From Luteibacter sp. 9135 (lineage in GTDB: Bacteria; Pseudomonadota; Gammaproteobacteria; Xanthomonadales; Rhodanobacteraceae), in contig NZ_JQNB01000001.1 of NCBI RefSeq assembly GCF_000745005.1, forward strand, positions 62,001 through 126,000: a stretch of DNA of 64,000 nucleotides, written 5' to 3'. The position numbers and the translations under genes were made by a program. The notes beneath the pieces were generated by a model that had not been told where the DNA came from, did not search any database, and saw only the letters and a program-made list of their open reading frames with translations. This document shows, piece by piece, positions 1 through 10,267 of this stretch. The stretch's first letter is position 1, and every line of letters starts with the position of its first letter.

Positions 1-1015
1 GTACGGGCATCGGCTCGGTGGTGGTCACGGGCATGGCCCTGCCCTCGCCGCGCTTGCGCATCAGCGACTCGAACTGCACCGCCTTGTTGCCCCCGGAGTT
101 GGCCATGCGGCCGCGGAAGATCGGCACGTCCTCGGCAAACACGGTGGCCGTTTCGGCCAACGAGATCGGAATGATGTCGCCCTTGCGCAGGTGCAGGAAG
201 TCGCCGATGGTGAGGCGTGCCTCGGCCAGCATGGAGGTGATCTCCACCTCGGCGTCGAGGATTTCCTCGTGCAGGTTCTGGATCCAGCGCTCGTCGCGCT
301 CCGCCCGGTCGCTCTGCACGCCCGCGTCCAGCAGTTCGCGGATCGGCTCGACCATCGAATAGGGCAAGGTCAGGTGCACTTCGCCGCCACCGCCATCCAG
401 CTCGATGTGGAAGCGCGACACCACCACCGTCTCGGTGGGGCTGACGATATTGGCGAACTGCGGATTGATCTCCGAGTTGAGGAACTCGAACTGCATCTTC
501 AGCACGGGCGCCCAGGCTTCCGCCATGGCCGTGAAGGCCTCGGCCAGCACGATCTGGATCACGCGGTTCTCGGTGGGCGTGAAGTCGCGGCCCTCGATGC
601 GCGCGTGGTAGCGGCCGTCTCCGCCGAAGAAGTTGTCGATCACGGTGAACACCATGCGCGGCTCGAACACCATCAGGGCAGTGCCGCGCAGGGGTTTGAT
701 ACGGATGAGGTTGAGGTTGCTGGGCACCGCGAGCGAATGCACGTACTCGTTGAACTTGGTCATCTTCACGCCCAGCACCGAGACTTCGCACGACTTGCGC
801 AGCACGTTGAAGAGGTTGGCGCGGAAATAACGGGCGAAACGGTCGTTGACCATTTCCAGCGTGGGCAGGCGACCGCGGACGATGCGGTCCTGCTGGGTGA
901 AATCGTAATCGTGGATACCACCGGGCGGCGGAAGCTCGACCTCGGTATCGACGGCCCCGCCTTCCACACCGGCCAGCAGCGCGTCGATTTCTTCCTGGGT
1001 GAGAATGTCGCTCAT
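1..1015 (-). CDS. fliM: Flagellar motor switch protein FliM (3' end off window)
   Basis: FliM sits in the C ring between FliG and FliN and binds phosphorylated CheY to reverse rotation. About 338 codons are visible, close to full family length, before the frame leaves the left edge still open. The N-terminus ILTQEEIDALLAG is the CheY-P binding motif. The C-terminal part (around residue 290, IGDFLHLRKGDIIPI) is the SpoA/FliN-like domain. The ATG at 1015 gives the canonical N-terminus. It lies 16 bp downstream of fliL and probably shares the sigma-54 promoter at 1596-1612. Only the last few residues and the stop are missing. Confidence 0.97.
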   Translation of the reverse strand, partial: MSDILTQEEIDALLAGVEGGAVDTEVELPPPGGIHDYDFTQQDRIVRGRLPTLEMVNDRFARYFRANLFNVLRKSCEVSVLGVKMTKFNEYVHSLAVPSNLNLIRIKPLRGTALMVFEPRMVFTVIDNFFGGDGRYHARIEGRDFTPTENRVIQIVLAEAFTAMAEAWAPVLKMQFEFLNSEINPQFANIVSPTETVVVSRFHIELDGGGGEVHLTLPYSMVEPIRELLDAGVQSDRAERDERWIQNLHEEILDAEVEITSMLAEARLTIGDFLHLRKGDIIPISLAETATVFAEDVPIFRGRMANSGGNKAVQFESLMRKRGEGRAMPVTTTEPMPV

Positions 1016-1031
1016 CGCCGTTGGCTTCCCG

Positions 1032-1532
1032 TCACTGCATGATGAAGCTGGTGAAGTAGACGGCATCCACACCCGGACGGCCGATCTTTTCCTTCAGCAC
1101 GCGCTGGATTTCGGCCAGCGCGGCCGCCTGCAGCTTCTGCTTGCCCTTCACGTCGGAAAGGCTCTTGACGTCCTGCGCCGAGAACAGCATCAGCAGCGCG
1201 TTGCGGATCTCCGGATCGGCTTCCTTCGCGGCGGCGATCGCTTCCGGGTCGTGGGACATGACGTTGACGCCGATCTGCAGGAAGCGCAGCGCGTTCTCGT
1301 CCTGGAAATTGACCACGAAGGCCGGGTCCATCTGCAGGTAGACGGCCGGCTTGGCCTTGGCCGCTTCCGCGGCCGCCGCGGCGCCCGGCTTGCCGTGGCC
1401 GCCCTTCATCATGAACCAGCCACCGGCGCCACCGGCCGCCAGCACGACGATCGCGGCGATGACCAGCAACTTGCCCTTGCCCTTCTTTTTCTTCGGGGTG
1501 CCCTCGGGGGCGTCCTGTTCTACGTCGGCCAT
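1032..1532 (-). CDS. fliL: Flagellar basal body-associated protein FliL
   Basis: FliL is an inner-membrane protein that surrounds the stator and supports motor torque. The 166-residue protein has a short lysine-rich cytoplasmic head (PKKKKGKGK), one membrane segment at about residues 22-40 (LLVIAAIVVLAAGGAGGWF) and a periplasmic FliL domain rich in 'FVVNFQDE' and 'LRFLQIGVNVMS' patterns. The length is normal. It is the first gene of a fliL-fliM transcript, separated from upstream fliK by 200 bp that contain a sigma-54 promoter. Confidence 0.95.
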   Translation of the reverse strand: MADVEQDAPEGTPKKKKGKGKLLVIAAIVVLAAGGAGGWFMMKGGHGKPGAAAAAEAAKAKPAVYLQMDPAFVVNFQDENALRFLQIGVNVMSHDPEAIAAAKEADPEIRNALLMLFSAQDVKSLSDVKGKQKLQAAALAEIQRVLKEKIGRPGVDAVYFTSFIMQ

Positions 1533-1595
1533 GCCTGAAAAACCTCTGTGGTGCGAATGCGGTGGAATCGTTGCCCGATGGGCCCGAGGGGCTTA

Positions 1596-1612
1596 TTGCA
1601 AGCGACGTGCCA
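1596..1612 (-). promoter_or_regulatory. Sigma-54 promoter of fliL-fliM
   Basis: On the minus strand TGGCACGTCGCTTGCAA matches the -24/-12 consensus TGGCAC-N5-TTGCW at every key base. Transcription would begin near 1585, giving a leader of about 50 nt before fliL. The likely activator is the FleQ-type protein encoded at 8553. Confidence 0.88.
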
Positions 1613-1732
1613 GCCGGGGTCAGGCGATGCGGCTAGCGGAAACCGCCCTGCGACGCGGCACGGGCGTCCGGGCGGTTCGCCGTGGCGCGTCGAAAGCTTG
1701 ACGCGCGCCAATGCAATGCCGCCGAAGCGCCC

Positions 1733-2926
1733 TCAGGCGCGCTCGTCGACCAGGCCCCGCGACACGCGGGAGGTGGCCAGCACCGTGGCGACGGCAGGCT
1801 CGTCCGTTCCGCCCTGCCCGTTACCGCCGTCGCTCGTGCCCTGACGGCCCTGCCCGGCCTGCTGCTGGCCGACATCGGCCTGGCCCAGGGACAGGCCATG
1901 GTGGGCGAGCATGCTGTCCAGTTGCGACAGCGTCTGCTGCACGGCGTGCACGGCGGCCGGATGCTGGGCGAGGATGGCCACATTGACCTTGCCGCCCTCC
2001 ATGCTCACGCGCACGTCCATGCTGCCGAGTTCTTCCGGGTGCAGCTTGATCCGGGCTTCCTTGATCTGGCCGCTGCCCATCCACGCGATCTGTTCGCCCA
2101 GTTCCTGCGCGAACTGCGGCGCGGTGGCGGCCTGCGTGGCCTGCACCTGGACCATGGCGCCATCCACGGGGGCCAGTCCCGGCGTATGCACCAGGGGCAT
2201 GGGACTCGCGGTCGGATCGGATGCCACGTCGTCCTTGGCACCCGTGGTCACCGCCGCGCGGGCGGCGAGCAGCGTGGCCAGCGGCGATACCGCGACAGGC
2301 GATGCCGTGGCCGCAAGCACGCCGGACGAGGCCGAGGTATCGGTCGAGGTGAGCAGCGCCTTGGCGGCATCGCCGCCGGCCGGGGCCGGCACGCCATCAG
2401 CCAGCGGCAGGCCCATGGCCAGCGCACCGGCGGTCAGGTCGCCGGTCTTGCCGCCGGCGTCCTTGAGCGCGCCGAGTGTTTTCGTCGCCAGTTCCGTGAC
2501 CTTGGGCGGTACACCGATCAGCGCAAGCATCGTCGTGGCGATGGAATGGTCGTCGTCGGAGGCGTCGTCTTTGTTCGGTTCGTCCTTCGCGGCCGTGGCG
2601 TCCTGCTTCGCGGCGGCCGACTTGTCGTCCGCCGCGGCGGTATGGGACGTGGCGCCGGCGTCGGCGTCCTTGTCGTCACCGGCGTCCTGCTTCGCCGTGC
2701 GCGCATCGTTCCTGTTGTCCGTACGCGCTGCCGCGCGGCCGGCATCCGCGTGCGGCGTGGCGTGCGTACTCGCATGGGCCTGCGCATGTACCTGCGCATG
2801 GGCATTGCCGAGCACCGCATCGAAGCGCTTCGACGGCGTCGTATCGTCCGTCGCCTTCGCCGAAGCGGACGAGGGTGCCTGGCTGACCGGGCGGGCGATA
2901 TTGAGGGCGACGTTGGCGTTGTTCAT
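1733..2926 (-). CDS. fliK: Flagellar hook-length control protein FliK
   Basis: FliK measures hook length and switches the export gate to filament substrates. The protein has 397 residues. A long low-complexity Ala/Asp/Lys/Thr-rich N-terminal region (about residues 20-150) is typical of the ruler part. The C-terminal Flg_hook domain (about 300-370) carries KLHPEELGSMDVRVSMEGG. The open frame extends upstream to 3370, but that stretch overlaps fliJ in another frame. The ATG at 2926 overlaps the fliJ stop by 4 nt (ATGA) and begins with a plausible MNNANVALNI, so I use it. It is the last gene of the fliE-K operon. Confidence 0.9.
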   Translation of the reverse strand: MNNANVALNIARPVSQAPSSASAKATDDTTPSKRFDAVLGNAHAQVHAQAHASTHATPHADAGRAAARTDNRNDARTAKQDAGDDKDADAGATSHTAAADDKSAAAKQDATAAKDEPNKDDASDDDHSIATTMLALIGVPPKVTELATKTLGALKDAGGKTGDLTAGALAMGLPLADGVPAPAGGDAAKALLTSTDTSASSGVLAATASPVAVSPLATLLAARAAVTTGAKDDVASDPTASPMPLVHTPGLAPVDGAMVQVQATQAATAPQFAQELGEQIAWMGSGQIKEARIKLHPEELGSMDVRVSMEGGKVNVAILAQHPAAVHAVQQTLSQLDSMLAHHGLSLGQADVGQQQAGQGRQGTSDGGNGQGGTDEPAVATVLATSRVSRGLVDERA

Positions 2927-3360
2927 GCGGTTCTTCCGGTAGGGTTCTTGCGGTATTGCGAGCGCTCGTCGGCTTGTTCCTGCTCGCGCCGGTCCTGCGA
3001 CTTGCGCTCCTGCTCGCGGTATTTGACGGTGACCGAATCCAGCGCCTTGGCGCGTCCGCGCGCATCGGACCAGCCCTGCCGCGCATGCTCCAGCGCCTGC
3101 TCGCGTCGCTGCACCTCGCCCAGCTGCTGCACGATGGCCATGTCGATCTTCTGCAGGAACTGCTGGCGGTTGAGCAACGCGCTGACGCCGATGCCGTCGG
3201 GCATGGAGGCGTATTCGTTGCGATAACGACGCAACTCGACCAGTTGATGCTCGCTCTCGGCCAGCGCGCGCTGGTGCGAGGCGAGTACCCGCGTCGCTTC
3301 CTCCGCCTTCTCGGCCGCCAGGTCGACGACGGGCTGCAGGCGGTCGGCGCGCGACGCCAT
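2923..3360 (-). CDS. fliJ: Flagellar export protein FliJ
   Basis: FliJ is the coiled-coil stalk of the flagellar export ATPase; it sits in the FliI ring and links it to FlhA. The 145 residues are almost entirely charged alpha-helix (AAEKAEEATRVLASHQRALAE; later RYREQERKSQDRREQEQ-type heptads) with no membrane segment. Length and position between fliI and fliK fit. Its start codon overlaps the fliI stop by one base and its stop overlaps fliK by four, so translation is probably coupled. Confidence 0.9.
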   Translation of the reverse strand: MASRADRLQPVVDLAAEKAEEATRVLASHQRALAESEHQLVELRRYRNEYASMPDGIGVSALLNRQQFLQKIDMAIVQQLGEVQRREQALEHARQGWSDARGRAKALDSVTVKYREQERKSQDRREQEQADERSQYRKNPTGRTA

Positions 3361-4721
3361 CAGCCGGCACTCGCGGCGTCGACCAGTTCCGCCTCGGCTT
3401 CGGCGAGGTTCACCGGCATGTCGGTTTCCTGCTGGAGGAACGCGGAAAGACGCGGATACAGGGCGATGGCCTCGTCCGTGCGGGGATCGCTGCCCTTCTG
3501 GTACGCGCCCACGGCGATCAGGTCGCGCTGCTGGCGATACGCGGAGTACACCTGGCGGAACCGCTGCGCCGAGCGCATGTGCTCCTTGCTGACCACCGCC
3601 GGCATGACGCGGCTGATGGAGGCCTCGATATCGATGGCCGGATAGTGGCCGGCCTCGGCCATGTCGCGCGACAGCACGATATGACCATCGAGGATGGCGC
3701 GGGCGGAGTCGGCGATGGGGTCGTGACGATAGTCGTCGCCTTCGGTTAGCACGGTGTAGAACGCGGTGATCGAGCCGATGCCCTCGGCATCGTTGCCCGC
3801 GCGCTCTACCAACGCGGGAAGCATGGCGAACACCGACGGCGGGTAGCCCTTGGTCGCTGGCGGTTCGCCGATGGCCAGGGCGATCTCGCGCTGCGCCTGG
3901 GCGTAACGCGTCAGCGAATCCATCAACAACAGCACGCGCTTGCCCTGGTCGCGGAAATGCTCGGCCACGGCGGTGGCCACCTGGGCGCCGCGCAGCCGGC
4001 TCAGCGGCGGCGCATCCGCCGGGGCGGCGACCACCACGGCGCGACGACGACCTTCCTCGCCCAGCGTGTGGTCGACGAATTCCTTGACCTCGCGACCGCG
4101 CTCGCCGATCAGACCAACCACGACGACGTCGGCATCGGTGAAGCGCGTCATCATGCCCATGAGGGTGGACTTGCCCACGCCGGAGCCGGCGAACAGGCCG
4201 ATGCGCTGCCCGCGGCCCACGGTGAGCAGGGCATTGATGGCGCGCACGCCGACGTCGAGCGGTGTGTCGATCGGCCGGCGAAGCATCGGGTTGATGGGCG
4301 CACGACGCAGCGGCGCACGTTCACGGGCCAGCAACGGCCCCTGCCCGTCCAGCGGCACGCCATCCGGGCCGATGACGCGACCCAGCAGGGAGTCGCCCAC
4401 CGGAATGCCGGAGATGGCGGCCACCGGGGTCACGCGCGCATTCGGCAGCACGCCGTGCATTTCGCCCGTGGGCATCAGCAGCAGGCGGCCGTCGGAGAAA
4501 CCGACGACTTCGGTTTCCAGTTGCTTGCCGTCGGCCGACGAGACCATGCAGCGCGCGCCGACGGGCGCCTCGCAACCCACGGCCTCGAGTGTCAGGCCGA
4601 CCACCCGGCGCAGCTTGCCTTCGGCCTGCATCGGGCGGACGCCCTCGGCGCTGGCACGCTGGGCAGCCAGCGATTCACGCCAGTGCGCGATACGGGAGGC
4701 GTTATGCGACTCGGCACTCAT
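3360..4721 (-). CDS. fliI: Flagellum-specific ATP synthase FliI
   Basis: FliI is the cytoplasmic hexameric ATPase that energises unfolding and docking of flagellar export substrates, a relative of F1-beta. Of its 453 residues, the P-loop GSGVGKST is at about 179-186, Walker B is in the [20 protein letters not shown] region near 260, and the [14 protein letters not shown] loop is characteristic of FliI/YscN. Length is standard. It overlaps fliH by 4 nt and fliJ by 1 nt within fliEFGHIJK. Confidence 0.97.
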   Translation of the reverse strand: MSAESHNASRIAHWRESLAAQRASAEGVRPMQAEGKLRRVVGLTLEAVGCEAPVGARCMVSSADGKQLETEVVGFSDGRLLLMPTGEMHGVLPNARVTPVAAISGIPVGDSLLGRVIGPDGVPLDGQGPLLARERAPLRRAPINPMLRRPIDTPLDVGVRAINALLTVGRGQRIGLFAGSGVGKSTLMGMMTRFTDADVVVVGLIGERGREVKEFVDHTLGEEGRRRAVVVAAPADAPPLSRLRGAQVATAVAEHFRDQGKRVLLLMDSLTRYAQAQREIALAIGEPPATKGYPPSVFAMLPALVERAGNDAEGIGSITAFYTVLTEGDDYRHDPIADSARAILDGHIVLSRDMAEAGHYPAIDIEASISRVMPAVVSKEHMRSAQRFRQVYSAYRQQRDLIAVGAYQKGSDPRTDEAIALYPRLSAFLQQETDMPVNLAEAEAELVDAASAG

Positions 4722-5389
4722 GCCGGCTCGTCCTGCGGTTCGTCCTGCGACTCGTCGGACGGAGCCCGACCGTCGAGCACGCTGTCGATCACGGCGGCCA
4801 GGCGCGTACGCACCCGTGCATCCAGACGCGAATGTTCGCTTTCCAGGCGTACGTCGCCGCGCTGGAGCGTGGCGTCGTCCACCACCGTGCCCTCATGGTC
4901 GGCCGACGCGCGGTGCTCGCGCACGATGGCGGCGTCCGCGGGGTTCAGATGGATCTTCAACTGGCGGCTGCCGGCCGGCAGCACGTCCACCGCCTGGCGG
5001 ACTACCTCCAGGATGGTTTCCGGACGCGTGGCGATGTCGTGGCCGAGCACGCGCTCGGCGATGATCGTGGCCAGCATGGCGAGGTCGCCGGCCACATCGG
5101 CGTCCAGGTCGGCAAAGGGGCGCTCCACCGCGGCGAACAAGGCATCGAGGCGGGCAACCTGGGCTTCCAGTTCGCGCCGGGCCATCGCACGCCCTTCGTT
5201 GAGGCCGGCATTGAAGCCTTCCTCGCGCGCCTGGCGCTCGATCGATTCGATTTCGGCGACGGTGGGACGGTGCGGGCCTTCGTCTTCGGGTTCTGCCACC
5301 TCGTGCGGCACGGCGCCACCCACCAGGGGCAGCTCCCAGCGCTCGAACTGGTCGACGCGTTCGCGGGCGAGGATCGAGGTGAGGCTCAT
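4718..5389 (-). CDS. fliH: Flagellar assembly protein FliH
   Basis: FliH is the peripheral-stalk regulator that binds FliI and anchors it to the C ring. The protein has 223 residues. The N-terminal portion contains WELPLVGG and acidic residues, followed by a helix with GXXXG-like small-residue repeats ([20 protein letters not shown], about 70-90) and a C-terminal FliH/V-type E-subunit domain ([16 protein letters not shown]). The start overlaps the fliG stop by one base. Confidence 0.92.
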   Translation of the reverse strand: MSLTSILARERVDQFERWELPLVGGAVPHEVAEPEDEGPHRPTVAEIESIERQAREEGFNAGLNEGRAMARRELEAQVARLDALFAAVERPFADLDADVAGDLAMLATIIAERVLGHDIATRPETILEVVRQAVDVLPAGSRQLKIHLNPADAAIVREHRASADHEGTVVDDATLQRGDVRLESEHSRLDARVRTRLAAVIDSVLDGRAPSDESQDEPQDEPA

Positions 5390-6402
5390 CAGACGAACTC
5401 TTCCCCGCCACCGGCGAGATTGATCTGGCCCGCGTCAGCCAGACGGCGCGCGGTGGCCAGCACTTCCTTCTGCGCCGCATCCACCTCGGAAAGACGGACC
5501 GGACCCTTGACCTCCAGGTCGTCGCGCAGCATGTCGGCGGCACGCTTGGACATGTTGGCGAAGATCTTCTCGCGGATGGCAACCTCGGCACCCTTGAGCG
5601 CCGTGATGAGACGGGCCGAGGGCACTTCCCGCAACAGCGTCTGCATGCTGCGGTCGTCCAGGTCGGCCAGGTCGTCGAAGACGAACATCAGCTCCTCGAT
5701 ACGCTCGCCCAGGCCGGAGTCGATGCCGCGGATGGAGGCCATCAGTTCGGCCTCGCGCGCGGTCTCCATCGCATTGAGGATGTCGGCCGCGGCCTTGAGT
5801 CCACCGACCGTGGACGACTTCAGCTTGTTGGAGTTGCCGGAGAACTGGCGCTCCATGATTTCGTCGAGCTCGTTCAGCGCATGCGGCTGCACGCCATCCA
5901 GCGTGGCGATACGCATCACCACGTCGCTGCGCGTGCGCGCGGGCAGGTAGCCGATCACCTCGGCGGCCTGGTCGGATTCGAGGTGTGCCATGACCAGCGC
6001 GATGATCTGCGGATGCTCCTGGCCGATCATTTCGGCGATGGCCCGGCTTTCCATCCACTTGAGGGATTCCAGTCCCTTGCTGCTGCGACCCAGCAGGATG
6101 CGGTCGATGAGGCCACCGGCTTTGTTCTCGCCCAGCACGTTGACCAGGATGCGACGGATGTATTCCTCGGTGCCCACACCGATGGAGGTGTGCTGGCCGA
6201 CATCGTCCTGCAGCTTGGTCAGCACCAGTTCGACCTGCTCCTTGCTGACGTTTTTCAGGGCGGCCATGGCCGAGCCCACGGCCTGCACTTCACGGGCACC
6301 CAGGTGCTTGAGGATGGCGGCGGCGTCTTCCTCACCGAGCGTGAGCAGGAGGATCGCGGCCTTCTGGGCGCCGGTCAGGGGCTCTTTCGGATCAGCTGCC
6401 AT
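5389..6402 (-). CDS. fliG: Flagellar motor switch protein FliG
   Basis: FliG is the C-ring rotor protein that contacts MotA and FliF. At 337 residues it has normal length. The middle domain carries the EHPQIIALVMAHL helix, and the C-terminal torque domain ends with DDLEVKGPVRLSEVDAAQKEVLATARRLADAG, containing the conserved charged face. The ATG at 6402 lies inside fliF, giving an 11-nt overlap, which fits the tight spacing of the operon. Confidence 0.97.
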   Translation of the reverse strand: MAADPKEPLTGAQKAAILLLTLGEEDAAAILKHLGAREVQAVGSAMAALKNVSKEQVELVLTKLQDDVGQHTSIGVGTEEYIRRILVNVLGENKAGGLIDRILLGRSSKGLESLKWMESRAIAEMIGQEHPQIIALVMAHLESDQAAEVIGYLPARTRSDVVMRIATLDGVQPHALNELDEIMERQFSGNSNKLKSSTVGGLKAAADILNAMETAREAELMASIRGIDSGLGERIEELMFVFDDLADLDDRSMQTLLREVPSARLITALKGAEVAIREKIFANMSKRAADMLRDDLEVKGPVRLSEVDAAQKEVLATARRLADAGQINLAGGGEEFV

Positions 6403-8104
6403 CGTCGGATACCCAGCTCTTCACGACTTGCGCCACTTGTTTGGGGTTCTCGGCGGCCATGCGCTTGGCCAGGCCGACCTTCTGTTCGTAGGCCAGCAGC
6501 GCGGGCGAGCCCAGCTGCGGCGACGTGCTGACACGGTCGGGCGTCATGTCGTCGTCGTCCACCATGACCGACACCGTGGGCATCGGACCGGCGAGCGCGA
6601 CGTTGTTCATCATAATCGGCGCGGGCTTCAGCAGGCCCTTGAGGATGGGCCGGAGGACGAAGAAGCCGACGATCAGCGCAATCATCACGCCCAGGCCCTG
6701 CTTGATCAGGTCGAGCATGCCGGGGCGCTCGTAGAACGGCGTGCCCTGCGGCTCTTCTTCCGCCACGGCGCCGCGGAAGGCCTCGTTGATGACGCTGACG
6801 CTGTCGCCGCGCGTCGCATTGAAGCCCACGGCGTTCTTGGTGAGTTCGGTCAGCCGGGTCAGTTCTTCCGGGGTGAATGGCACGCTGGTGGACTTGCCAT
6901 CCTTACCCACCACCTGCTTGTTGTCGACGACCACAGCCACGGAGAGACGCGCGACCTTGCCGGCGGGATCGGTGACATGGCTGACCGTGCGGTCGAGTTC
7001 GTAGTTGCGCGTGGCGTTCTGCGTCTGCTGCGTCGGCGTGGCGGCCGCCTGCGTGCTGGCGTTCTGACCGCCCGGCTTGCCGTTGCCCGCCGCCGGATTG
7101 GCCGCCGTGGGATTGCCGCCAGTGTTGGGTGGCTGGTTGCTGAGCGCGCCCGGCACGCCGGCGTTGGCATTGGCATTGGGCTCGGTGCGCGTGTCGCTGC
7201 TGGTCTGCTCGCTGCGCAGGGCCGGGTTGTCGTGGTTGAACGTTTCGCTGGCCTTCTCCGTCTGGGAGAAATCCAGGTCGGCGAACACCTGCGCGCGCAC
7301 CTTGCCCGCACCCACCAGCGGCGTGAGCAGGTCTTCGACGCGCTGCGTGTACGTGGATTCGATGCGGTTGGACAAGCGCAGGCGGCTGTCGCCGATGGCG
7401 GAGGCGCTGTCCGGATCGCTGACGGTGAGCAGGTTGCCGGTCTGGTCGATGACCGAGACTTGGCGGGTGTCCAGCTCCGGCACGCTGGCGGCGATCAGGT
7501 GGACGATCGCGGCCACCTGGCCCTGATCGAGCTGGCGCCCCGGATACAGCGACACCACCACCGACGCCGACGCCGGCTTGTTGTCGCGCACGAAGGCGGA
7601 CGGCTTGGGCAGCGCGAGATGGACGCGGGCACCACGCACCGACTGCAAACCGGCGATGGTGTTGGAGAGGTCGGTCTCCAGCATGGACTGGTAACGCGAC
7701 CTCTCGGCCATGTCGCTCATGCCGAACGGCGAATCGGCCTGTGGCAGGGCCGCGGCGGCGCTGCCCTGCGGCAGGCCCTGGCCGGCCAGCTTGAGACGCA
7801 CGCCGGCGACATCGGCGGCGGGTACGAAGATCGAGCTGCCGTCGGTGCTCAGCGTATAGGGCGTGTTGCCCGCCTGCAGCGCCTGCGTGACCGCAGCGGC
7901 ATCCTTCTGTTCCAGGCCGCCGTAAAGCAGCCCGTAGTTCGGTGCGCGCGACCACATGACGGCGGCGATGCCGATGGCCACCGCGCCGGCGATACCCGCG
8001 AGCATGAAGAGCTGCCGTGCCGCGGGCGTCTGCGACAGGGACTTCAATGAGTCCATGCGCCGTGACGCGTTGCTATCCGTGTTGGCTACGCCGTTATCTG
8101 CCAT
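6392..8104 (-). CDS. fliF: Flagellar MS-ring protein FliF
   Basis: FliF forms the inner-membrane MS ring on which the basal body is built. The 570 residues contain an N-terminal membrane segment (about 28-51, ending AVMW), the RBM/YscJ-like domain (AVTQALQAGNTPYTL; VRVHLALPKPSAF type), an extended linker rich in Asn/Gln/Thr/Ala (about 300-360), a second membrane segment near 470 (GVMIALIVGFFVLRP) and a cytoplasmic FliG-binding tail ending WVSDDGS. The ATG at 8104 follows fliE by 51 bp. Confidence 0.97.
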   Translation of the reverse strand: MADNGVANTDSNASRRMDSLKSLSQTPAARQLFMLAGIAGAVAIGIAAVMWSRAPNYGLLYGGLEQKDAAAVTQALQAGNTPYTLSTDGSSIFVPAADVAGVRLKLAGQGLPQGSAAAALPQADSPFGMSDMAERSRYQSMLETDLSNTIAGLQSVRGARVHLALPKPSAFVRDNKPASASVVVSLYPGRQLDQGQVAAIVHLIAASVPELDTRQVSVIDQTGNLLTVSDPDSASAIGDSRLRLSNRIESTYTQRVEDLLTPLVGAGKVRAQVFADLDFSQTEKASETFNHDNPALRSEQTSSDTRTEPNANANAGVPGALSNQPPNTGGNPTAANPAAGNGKPGGQNASTQAAATPTQQTQNATRNYELDRTVSHVTDPAGKVARLSVAVVVDNKQVVGKDGKSTSVPFTPEELTRLTELTKNAVGFNATRGDSVSVINEAFRGAVAEEEPQGTPFYERPGMLDLIKQGLGVMIALIVGFFVLRPILKGLLKPAPIMMNNVALAGPMPTVSVMVDDDDMTPDRVSTSPQLGSPALLAYEQKVGLAKRMAAENPKQVAQVVKSWVSDDGS

Positions 8105-8155
8105 GGGGGAACCGGAATCCTGTGAGGTGACGCGTGCGGTGTGTGATCAGGACGA

Positions 8156-8485
8156 TCAGACCGACATGTTCATGATTTCTTTGTACGCATCGACCATCTT
8201 GTTGCGCACTTCGGTCATGGCGCGGAACGAGAGATCGGCCTTCTGGCCCTGGATCATCACCTGCGCCAGATCGATACCCGGATCGCCACGTTCGAACGCG
8301 GAGGACATCTGCGCCGCCTTGGCCTGCGACTGCGACACGCCCTCGATGGACTGCTTGAGGACATCGCCGAACGAACCCTTTGCCGCCTGCCCCGTCTCGC
8401 CGACGCCGCGGATCGCGGGCATCTCGGTCTGCGCGCTGATGCGGCGCATCTGGAGCAGCAGGCTGTTCACATCGATCGTGGTCAT
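8156..8485 (-). CDS. fliE: Flagellar hook-basal body complex protein FliE
   Basis: FliE links the MS ring to the proximal rod and is the first rod-type substrate exported. The ATG at 8485 gives 109 residues starting MTTIDVNSLL, the family length. An in-frame extension to 8641 would run into the regulator gene and past the promoter, so it is rejected. The C-terminus (DLAQVMIQGQKADLSFRAMT, then VRNKMVDAYKEIMNMSV) is the signature FliE motif. It heads the fliEFGHIJK operon behind its own sigma-54 promoter. Confidence 0.96.
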   Translation of the reverse strand: MTTIDVNSLLLQMRRISAQTEMPAIRGVGETGQAAKGSFGDVLKQSIEGVSQSQAKAAQMSSAFERGDPGIDLAQVMIQGQKADLSFRAMTEVRNKMVDAYKEIMNMSV

Positions 8486-8523
8486 GACGGTTTTCCAACG
8501 CGTTATCGGCTTACCGACACCCG

Positions 8524-8540
8524 ATGCACGAGGTGTGCCA
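8524..8540 (-). promoter_or_regulatory. Sigma-54 promoter of fliEFGHIJK
   Basis: The minus strand reads TGGCACACCTCGTGCAT, i.e. TGGCAC-N5-GTGCA, with the -24 GG and -12 GC both intact. It lies in the 67-bp gap between the regulator stop and fliE, giving a predicted leader of about 30 nt. Its position argues that fliE starts at 8485 and not further upstream. Confidence 0.85.
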
Positions 8541-8552
8541 AGACGATGGAAC

Positions 8553-9977
<1,425 letters not shown>

Positions 9978-10204
9978 CTGGGATACCTCACGTTGCATGT
10001 GATCGAAGGCCCCTGACCGGGTTCGCGATGGAATCCCGTCGCCTTCGTTGCAAGGTATCAATCAAGGAGCGTGCCAACGTCGGAATTCCGGCGCTATCGG
10101 GCCTCAATCCATGTCCGGAAGGGGCGCCAGACGACGTGAGGAAACCCTTCATGTCGCGTGAGTAGCCCGTGAAGCGACGCACCAACGTCAGCCGTGACAA
10201 CACG

Positions 10205-10256
10205 CGTCACGAATGTGACGCAGGACGCCACGCGACGTTCCAACGTCACGTGACGT
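10205..10256. promoter_or_regulatory. Cluster of GTGAC/GTCAC palindromes upstream of fleQ
   Basis: The 290-bp gap between the PilZ-like gene and fleQ contains CGTCAC-N4-GTGACG at 10205-10220 and a perfect 14-bp palindrome ACGTCACGTGACGT at 10243-10256. A further GTGAC half-site near 10194 forms GTGAC-N7-GTCAC with the first. CCAACGTC also recurs three times (near 10073, 10182 and 10240). These look like operator sites for a dimeric regulator of fleQ or the gene pair. The protein that binds is unknown, and no clear sigma-70 promoter was picked out. Confidence 0.45.
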
Positions 10257-10267
10257 AAAAGGTCACT

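Noticed and set aside
10058..10073. Sigma-54-like TGGCAC-N5-TTGAT on the minus strand upstream of fleQ
   Set aside because: The -12 GC is missing (GA instead), a nearly invariant position, and it lies about 80 nt from the start without support.
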